Origin: JBOHSA01 sp050732995
GTDB lineage: Bacteria; Gemmatimonadota; Gemmatimonadetes; Gemmatimonadales; GWC2-71-9
Length of the DNA stretch: 10,772 nucleotides
Reading direction: 5' to 3'
Assembly: GCA_050732995.1 (NCBI GenBank)
Contig: JBOHSA010000224.1
Location: 1-10,772 of the forward strand
The translations under genes and the position numbers were made by a program. The notes below the pieces were generated by a model, which made no database searches, had not been told where the DNA came from, and worked only from the letters and a program-made list of their open reading frames with translations. Shown piece by piece: positions 6,628-10,772 of the stretch. How positions within the stretch are numbered: the first letter of the stretch is position 1; each line of letters starts with the position of its first letter.

Positions 6628-7551
6628 TCAGCTGCGGCGCCGCAGGGCCACCGAGTCGGGGATCGCCCGCGCCCGGATTCCCCGCGGGGCGATGACCGTC
6701 AGGTGCGCGTACGCCCCCGCGGCGGCGCGCCCGGCCAGGTGCGCCACGACGCGGAGGCTGTCGCGCGTGAGCGCCTGGATCCGCTCCTCCGGCCCGCGCA
6801 CCGCCACCGACACACGCGCCGGACTGACGACGAACGTCCGCAGGGCGCCGGCGCCCGTCTCCACCGGAATGCCGGAGAAGGACCGTTCGGTGATCGCCCC
6901 GATGTTGCCCGAAATCTCGACCTTTTTCGGAACTACCCGCAGAATGCCGAGCGGTGCTGTGTCGAGCGCGACGCTCTGGGCAAATGGCCCGGTGACGCCG
7001 GAAATGTCCACGGGAACCGTCGTGACCGACTCGATGGCCGCCAGGTTCTGCTCCGGTCCCACGATCCGCGCGATACTCGGCGTGATGGACAGACCGCCGA
7101 GGACCACGTAGCCCGACTCGGCAGTCACCCGGACGCGCGGCACGATCCGGACTTCCTTGCGCGAGACCGCGTCGAGCACGACCTCGACATCGCGCGGCAC
7201 GATGTCGTCGATCCGGACATCGGCGCCTTTGGGGAGCTGCACGTCGCTCGGCTGGAGCCGGATCAGCCAGGTCGCGCCGCTCAAGGTATCGGGCACGGCC
7301 TTCCGGATGACGGGCGGCGCGGCCAGGAGCTTCAACAGCTCGCTCCTGCGCCCGGTGACCTGCAGGGCGACGGTCGGCAGCTTGGTCGTGCTGGTCCGGC
7401 CCGGCGGTAGGTCGAGCGCGAGCTTGAGCGAGAACAGCTGGCTGGCTGGCTGCTGCGAGGCCACCGCGACGTAGAGCATGAGCGACAGGAACACCGCCGC
7501 CAGCTTGATCCCCCAGTTCTGCGTGATGATGGCGCGCACCTTAATGCGCAT
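6628..7551 (-). CDS. YbbR/CdaR-like single-pass envelope protein
   Basis: A 307-residue protein. The ATG at 7551 overlaps the end of the thioredoxin gene by 11 nt. The N-terminus is the classic YbbR start: a short basic segment, then NWGIKLAAVFLSLMLYVAV as one membrane helix (about 13-31). The rest is predicted outside the membrane, with about three beta-rich YbbR-like repeats (roughly 37-130, 131-215, 222-300). Two of them share a V-x-GPE turn (GPE at 165-167 and 253-255). In Firmicutes, CdaR is encoded between cdaA and glmM and modulates the diadenylate cyclase CdaA. Here it lies between a thioredoxin gene and tsaD, with no cyclase in the window, so a c-di-AMP role cannot be assumed. Family placement is good; function is open. 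Confidence 0.85.
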   Translation of the reverse strand: MRIKVRAIITQNWGIKLAAVFLSLMLYVAVASQQPASQLFSLKLALDLPPGRTSTTKLPTVALQVTGRRSELLKLLAAPPVIRKAVPDTLSGATWLIRLQPSDVQLPKGADVRIDDIVPRDVEVVLDAVSRKEVRIVPRVRVTAESGYVVLGGLSITPSIARIVGPEQNLAAIESVTTVPVDISGVTGPFAQSVALDTAPLGILRVVPKKVEISGNIGAITERSFSGIPVETGAGALRTFVVSPARVSVAVRGPEERIQALTRDSLRVVAHLAGRAAAGAYAHLTVIAPRGIRARAIPDSVALRRRS

Positions 7552-8080
7552 CCAGCAGCCGCCTGATGAGGGTCTCGTTCACCGGTCCACTCCATTCCGT
7601 GGCGCCGATCACCTTCTTCACGATCACGCCATCGCGGTCGATCACGAAGCTCTCCGGTACCCCCGTGGTCTGGTATATCCGCTGGATGTCGGCGGTCCGG
7701 TCGTGCAGGATGTCGAAGGTGAGCCCCAGATCCCGGGCGAAGGTCGTTACGACCTCGGGGTCATCCCGATCGACGCTCACCGCGACCACGTGGAACTCCG
7801 TGCCCGCGAACCGCCGGTGCAGGCGCTCTATCGCGGGCATCTCGACGCGGCAGGGCAGGCACCACGTCGCCCAAATGTTGAGCAGGATCACCTGCCCGCG
7901 GTAGTCGGCGAGTGACACGCGCCGGCCGGTGGCCGGGTCCACGGCCCGGAACTGCGGCGCGCGGGAGCCGACGCCGAGCAGATCGATCTGGGGTCGGATC
8001 TTGGCCGCCACCGCCAGGCCGAACACGATTGCCATCAGCAGCCCGATCGCCGTCGTCCACTGCCGCCGGGCGGGTGTCAT
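7541..8080 (-). CDS. TlpA/ResA-like membrane-anchored thioredoxin
   Basis: A 179-residue protein. An N-terminal hydrophobic segment (about 10-27) after a basic start should anchor it so that the thioredoxin fold faces the periplasm. The redox motif is W73-C74-L-P-C77 in NIWATWCLPC, and the cis-proline loop is G140-V141-P142 followed by ESFVIDRDG. Both are typical of the AhpC/TSA-Redoxin TlpA/ResA/CcmG group, and E80 is near the position of the ResA active-site glutamate. These proteins reduce disulfides outside the cytoplasm, often the CXXCH cysteines of apocytochrome c. The CAACH-containing permease nearby is a possible client, but that is inference. ATG 8080 overlaps the rpe stop by ATGA, and the stop lies inside the ybbR-like gene. 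It could instead be a general periplasmic reductase. Confidence 0.9.
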   Translation of the reverse strand: MTPARRQWTTAIGLLMAIVFGLAVAAKIRPQIDLLGVGSRAPQFRAVDPATGRRVSLADYRGQVILLNIWATWCLPCRVEMPAIERLHRRFAGTEFHVVAVSVDRDDPEVVTTFARDLGLTFDILHDRTADIQRIYQTTGVPESFVIDRDGVIVKKVIGATEWSGPVNETLIRRLLDAH

Positions 8081-8748
8081 ACGGTCACCAGACAGCGGCG
8101 GCGCAGCTCCCGCACCTCGTGCGCCGGGTCCGGGCTATGGAACACCGCGTGTCCGGCGACGAACGTGTCCGCCCCGGCGGCGTGCGCCGCCGCGATCGTC
8201 TGGGCGGTGATGCCTCCGTCCACTTCCAAGAAGGCGCGGGAGCCGTTCGCAGTCAGGAGGGAGTGGGCCCGGCGGATCTTTTCGGTCGAGCCTGGCAGGT
8301 AGGACTGGCCATCGAACCCCGGGTTCACGGTCATGAGCAGCAGCAGGTCGAGATCGTCCAGCACTTCCTCGACCAAGGCGAGGGGGGAGGCGGGGTTGAG
8401 CGCGAGGCCCGCCAGCATGCCCTGCTCCCGGACGGCGGCGAGCTGGCGCTGGACATGGCGCGTCGCTTCGGGGTGGAAGGTGAACACCGAGGCGCCGGCA
8501 TCGGCGAACGGGGCGATGAACTGCTCGGGCTCCACGACCATCAGGTGGACGTCGATCGGCTTGTCGGTGAGTTGACGCAGCGCCGCGATCATACCGGCGC
8601 CGAACGTCAGGTTCGGCACGAACCGGCCGTCCATCACGTCCACGTGCAGCCAGTCGGCGCCGCCGTCCAGCACCTGCCGGACCTGGTCGGCGAGGCGGAC
8701 GAGGTCCGCGGAGAGGACGCTGGGCGCGATGCGGATGTCACCGGTCAT
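8077..8748 (-). CDS. rpe: Ribulose-phosphate 3-epimerase
   Basis: A 223-residue TIM-barrel enzyme of the usual length. It interconverts D-ribulose 5-phosphate and D-xylulose 5-phosphate in the pentose phosphate pathway or the Calvin cycle. Motifs in order are IAPSVLSAD at the N-terminus, HVDVMDGRFVPNLTFG with H35 and D37, DVHLMV with H68, VNPGFDGQSY, and EVDGGI with D177. H35, D37, H68 and D177 are the expected metal and acid-base set. Two spots differ from the common form: NPGFDGQ where NPGFGGQ is usual, and AGHAVFH (199-204) where a Gly-Ser/Thr phosphate-binding loop is usual. ATG 8748 overlaps the PASTA gene stop by ATGA. Position after rsmB and a PASTA protein matches the Firmicutes prkC locus order. 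Confidence 0.95.
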   Translation of the reverse strand: MTGDIRIAPSVLSADLVRLADQVRQVLDGGADWLHVDVMDGRFVPNLTFGAGMIAALRQLTDKPIDVHLMVVEPEQFIAPFADAGASVFTFHPEATRHVQRQLAAVREQGMLAGLALNPASPLALVEEVLDDLDLLLLMTVNPGFDGQSYLPGSTEKIRRAHSLLTANGSRAFLEVDGGITAQTIAAAHAAGADTFVAGHAVFHSPDPAHEVRELRRRCLVTV

Positions 8749-9545
8749 TGCGGGCTCCGGGCAACGACGATGTCCACGACGGTGCCGGACGCGGCGAGCG
8801 TGCCGGCGGCGGGGCGCTGGCCGACGACGGTCCCGGGGTTCGCCTCCGCCGTGCGGCGGCGCGTCACAGTGCCGAGCAAGAGGCCCTCCAGCTCGAGCCG
8901 GGTTCGCGCGTCGGCCTGCGAGAGGCCGAGCAGATCCGGCACGGGAATCGTCGGCGCCCCGCGGCTGACCACGACGCTCACGCCGGCACTCGGCGCCAGC
9001 ACCGTGCCGGCCGGCGGCCGCGTCAGCATCGCCACGCCCGGCAGCGCGGCCGCCTGCACCGATTCGACCGCGGCGACGCTCAAGCCGGCCGCCACGATCA
9101 GCCGCCGGGCGAGCGCGCCGTCGAGGCCCGCCACGTCGGGTACCGGAATCTTGGGCGGTCCCCCGCTCGACACCAGGGTCACGCGGGTCCCCTCGGGCGC
9201 GATGACCCCGGGGGGCGGATCCTGCCAGACCACCATCCCCTGCGGCGCCGTGGCATGGGGCTCGGCACCGCCATCCTGGGCGCTCATCCCCACGCGGCGC
9301 AGCTGCTCCTGGGCTTCGCTCAGGGTGAGCCCCAGCACCCGGGGCACGGCCTCATGCCCGGGCAGGATCGGCGCCGGGAAGATCACCAGATAGGCGGTGA
9401 GATAGCCGGCGAGCAGGCAGCCCAAGACGGCGAGTCCCCAGCGGGTGGCGCGGCGGCGGTCGAGCTTCCCCTCACCCAACCACACCCACCACTTCCCGCC
9501 GCCCGCCCCCCCCCCCTCCCCTTCCCCCCTGCCCAGAGCGTCCAT
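8745..9545 (-). CDS. Membrane PASTA-domain protein without kinase domain
   Basis: A 266-residue protein as read from ATG 9545. A Gly-rich, low-complexity N-terminus (to about 36, with WWVW and a basic RRRATRW stretch) is followed by one membrane helix (about 37-56). Three PASTA domains follow, at roughly 65-128, 133-196 and 200-263, each starting with a VP or PVPDxxGL motif and ending in a beta strand plus PAG/SGT turn. PASTA domains bind muropeptides or peptidoglycan and normally form the outer part of PrkC/PknB kinases or class B PBPs. Here neither a kinase nor a penicillin-binding domain is present. The gene lies between rsmB and rpe, the place where prkC lies in Firmicutes. The start is uncertain: another ATG at 9580 overlaps the rsmB stop, but its frame only joins this one if an 11-C tract gains one base. 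Probably a peptidoglycan sensor or scaffold. Confidence 0.88.
   Translation of the reverse strand: MDALGRGEGEGGGAGGGKWWVWLGEGKLDRRRATRWGLAVLGCLLAGYLTAYLVIFPAPILPGHEAVPRVLGLTLSEAQEQLRRVGMSAQDGGAEPHATAPQGMVVWQDPPPGVIAPEGTRVTLVSSGGPPKIPVPDVAGLDGALARRLIVAAGLSVAAVESVQAAALPGVAMLTRPPAGTVLAPSAGVSVVVSRGAPTIPVPDLLGLSQADARTRLELEGLLLGTVTRRRTAEANPGTVVGQRPAAGTLAASGTVVDIVVARSPQ
9490..9537 (-). other. G-rich low-complexity tract on the coding strand at the PASTA gene 5' end
   Basis: On the minus (coding) strand this stretch contains successive G runs of 6, 4, 11, 3, 2 and 3 separated by one or two bases. The pattern is compatible with G-quadruplex formation in DNA or mRNA within the first 20 codons. It encodes only Gly, Arg, Glu, Ala and Lys. 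The composition is unlike the rest of the window. Confidence 0.5.
9506..9516. repeat. Homopolymer of 11 C (11 G on the coding strand)
   Basis: Eleven consecutive C on the plus strand, within codons about 11-14 of the PASTA gene. It is the longest homopolymer in the window. A length change of one or two bases would alter which upstream start codon is in frame with the PASTA domains. Confidence 0.9.
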
Positions 9546-9579
9546 TCGCGCAGGCGTGGGAGGTGGCGCCGGATCCGCA

Positions 9580-10772
9580 TCACGCGGTCTTCCTCGCCCG
9601 GCGCAGCCGCGCCGCGTAGGCGCCGTCCACGCCGTGGCGTTGCGGCGTGGTCTGGAAGTCGCCGGCGGCGCTCATCAGCGCGGCCGGCACGGCGCCGTCG
9701 CGCGGCTCACGCGCGAACGCGGGGTGGCGGCGCAGGAACTGGTCCACCACGTCGGCGTTCTCCTCCGGTTCGAGCGAGCAGGTGGCGTACACGAGCAGGC
9801 CCCCGGGCCGCACCAGGCGGGCCGCGGCGTCGAACAGCCGCCGCTGGCGGGCCGCCGCCCGCGCGATCGCGCCCGGCGTGAGGCGCCAGCGTGCGTCGGG
9901 ATGCCGGGCCATCGTGCCCGTGGCGGTGCAGGGGGCGTCGAGCAGCACCGCGTCCACGGCGGCGGCCTCCAGCGGCGCCGCCAGAAGATCGGCGAGGACG
10001 ACCCGAATCGCCACTCCACAACGCCGTACCGTCTCGGCGAGGCGGTCGAGCCGGTCGCGGCGCGCGTCGCCCGCCACCACCCGGGCCCCGGCCGCCTCGA
10101 GCTGCACCGCCTTGCCGCCCGGAGCGGCGCAGGCGTCGTACACCCGAGCCCCCGGCGGGATCGCGGCGAAGCGGCAGACGAGGGCCTGAGCGGTGTCCTG
10201 CACCAGGAAACCACCCTCCTCGAACCCTGGCAACTGCGTGGGATGTGGGGTGTGGGATGTGGGGCGACCGGGCGCCAGCCGCAGCCCCGCTTCGAACGGC
10301 GCTGGCGTTACCTCGATGCCCGCGTCTTCGAGCCGCCGCGTTAAGGTCTCCATGTCCCAGCGAACAGGCTGGAGGGTGAGCATCGGCCGGGTGTCATTCC
10401 AGGCGATCAGGCGCTCGGTGTCCGCCGCGCCGAACCGATTCCGCCAGCGACGGACCAGCCATTCAGGATGGGTGGCTCCGGCTCGCGGCTCCACGCCCCC
10501 GGCACCCACCAGCTTCCGTAGCGCCTGATTGACGTAGCCTGCCGCCTTCTCGCCGGCGGTTTCGCGGGCCAGCGCGACGCTGGTCGACACGGCGGCGTGG
10601 GTCGGCACGCGGGTGAGCGCGCGCAGCTGAAAGGCGCCGAGGCGCAGGATGTCGTGGAGGCGGGGATCGGCGCGCGAGAGATCCAGCTCGCGGTCGAGCT
10701 CGGCCTGGCGCCGCAGGGTGCCCGCGGCCAGCGCGTAAGCCAACCGCCGGTCGCGCTCGGCGAGGCCGGTGC
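9580..10772 (-). CDS. rsmB: 16S rRNA (cytosine-967-C5)-methyltransferase RsmB, 5' end outside window
   Basis: At least 397 residues are visible. The frame is open to the right edge, and the first bases encode TGLAERDRRLAYALAAGTLR, a typical early NusB-domain sequence, so only a short N-terminus is missing. A TTG at 10743 is an internal Leu codon. The NusB-like RNA-binding domain comes first, then the HPEWLVRRW linker, then a Rossmann methyltransferase. The SAM site is YDACAAPGGKAVQLE. The two cysteines of m5C RNA methyltransferases are both present: DAPC (codon 9928-9930) and YATCSLEPEEN (codon 9778-9780). It methylates C967 of 16S rRNA in the cytoplasm. A heptamer repeat at 10238-10265 encodes an extra PTSHTPHPT loop just before LPGFEEGGF. 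It is the first visible gene of the minus-strand run; any fmt upstream is out of view. Confidence 0.95.
   Translation of the reverse strand, partial: TGLAERDRRLAYALAAGTLRRQAELDRELDLSRADPRLHDILRLGAFQLRALTRVPTHAAVSTSVALARETAGEKAAGYVNQALRKLVGAGGVEPRAGATHPEWLVRRWRNRFGAADTERLIAWNDTRPMLTLQPVRWDMETLTRRLEDAGIEVTPAPFEAGLRLAPGRPTSHTPHPTQLPGFEEGGFLVQDTAQALVCRFAAIPPGARVYDACAAPGGKAVQLEAAGARVVAGDARRDRLDRLAETVRRCGVAIRVVLADLLAAPLEAAAVDAVLLDAPCTATGTMARHPDARWRLTPGAIARAAARQRRLFDAAARLVRPGGLLVYATCSLEPEENADVVDQFLRRHPAFAREPRDGAVPAALMSAAGDFQTTPQRHGVDGAYAARLRRARKTA
10238..10265. repeat. Heptamer tandem repeat GTGGGRT, about 4 copies, inside rsmB
   Basis: The plus strand reads GTGGGAT, GTGGGGT, GTGGGAT, GTGGGGC: four heptamers alternating at one position. 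On the coding strand it gives the loop PTSHTPHPT in the variable region between the NusB/linker part and the methyltransferase core of RsmB. The reading frame is kept because 28 nt of repeat is absorbed in flanking codons. Same unit length as the repeat at 5566-5590 but different sequence. Confidence 0.75.

Noticed and set aside
7912..9393. Long plus-strand open frame (493 codons) opposite the thioredoxin, rpe and PASTA genes
   Set aside because: It runs antisense to three genes with clear families and has no domain of its own.
1..10772. CRISPR array, tRNA/rRNA gene, insertion sequence or phage genes
   Set aside because: No spaced direct repeats, no RNA-gene motifs and no transposase, integrase or phage proteins were visible; the two heptamer repeats are too short and contiguous to be CRISPR.

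Overview
The window is a compact, very GC-rich (about 70% by eye) bacterial chromosomal segment with almost no intergenic DNA. Gene content points to a Gram-negative-type cell envelope: a secreted M14 peptidase with a C-terminal sorting-like domain, a periplasmic cytochrome c fused to an FTR1 iron permease, Lgt, and a ResA/TlpA-type thioredoxin. Together with the gene order, this suggests a member of the Gemmatimonadota or a related phylum. That assignment rests on gene style only and was not checked by any search.

Layout. Bases 1-2885 (plus strand): the 3' end of an alanine-rich gene ending in one membrane helix, then a secreted multidomain zinc carboxypeptidase (M14), then acpS, overlapping the peptidase gene by ATGA. 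Bases 2886-2947 are the only real intergenic region. They hold a perfect 15-bp palindrome of the Fur 7-1-7 type directly before an iron permease gene (to 4717). Bases 4714-10772 (minus strand) form a tightly packed run of seven genes read from right to left: rsmB (5' end outside the window), a membrane PASTA-domain protein, rpe, a TlpA/ResA-like thioredoxin, a YbbR/CdaR-like protein, tsaD and lgt. Successive genes overlap by 4-11 nt or sit 1-34 nt apart, so this is almost certainly one transcript with translational coupling. It converges on the iron permease gene, and the two stop codons share the bases CTAG.

How the genes relate. The minus-strand run mixes housekeeping functions: 16S rRNA m5C methylation (RsmB), pentose phosphate epimerisation (Rpe), tRNA t6A formation (TsaD) and lipoprotein lipidation (Lgt). 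It also holds envelope proteins: PASTA, YbbR and thioredoxin. The order rsmB - PASTA membrane protein - rpe recalls the Firmicutes locus rsmB - (rlmN) - prpC - prkC - rsgA - rpe. Here the PASTA protein sits in the place of the PrkC kinase but has no kinase domain.

Points most worth a second look: (1) the kinase-less PASTA protein in the prkC position; (2) the Fur-type palindrome and apparent CTG start of the cytochrome c-FTR1 fusion; (3) an 11-nt C tract with an alternative coupled start at the PASTA gene's 5' end; (4) two separate heptamer tandem repeats inside coding sequence (tsaD and rsmB); (5) Lgt with substitutions at positions that are essential in the E. coli enzyme. I saw no RNA genes, insertion sequences, phage genes or CRISPR arrays.
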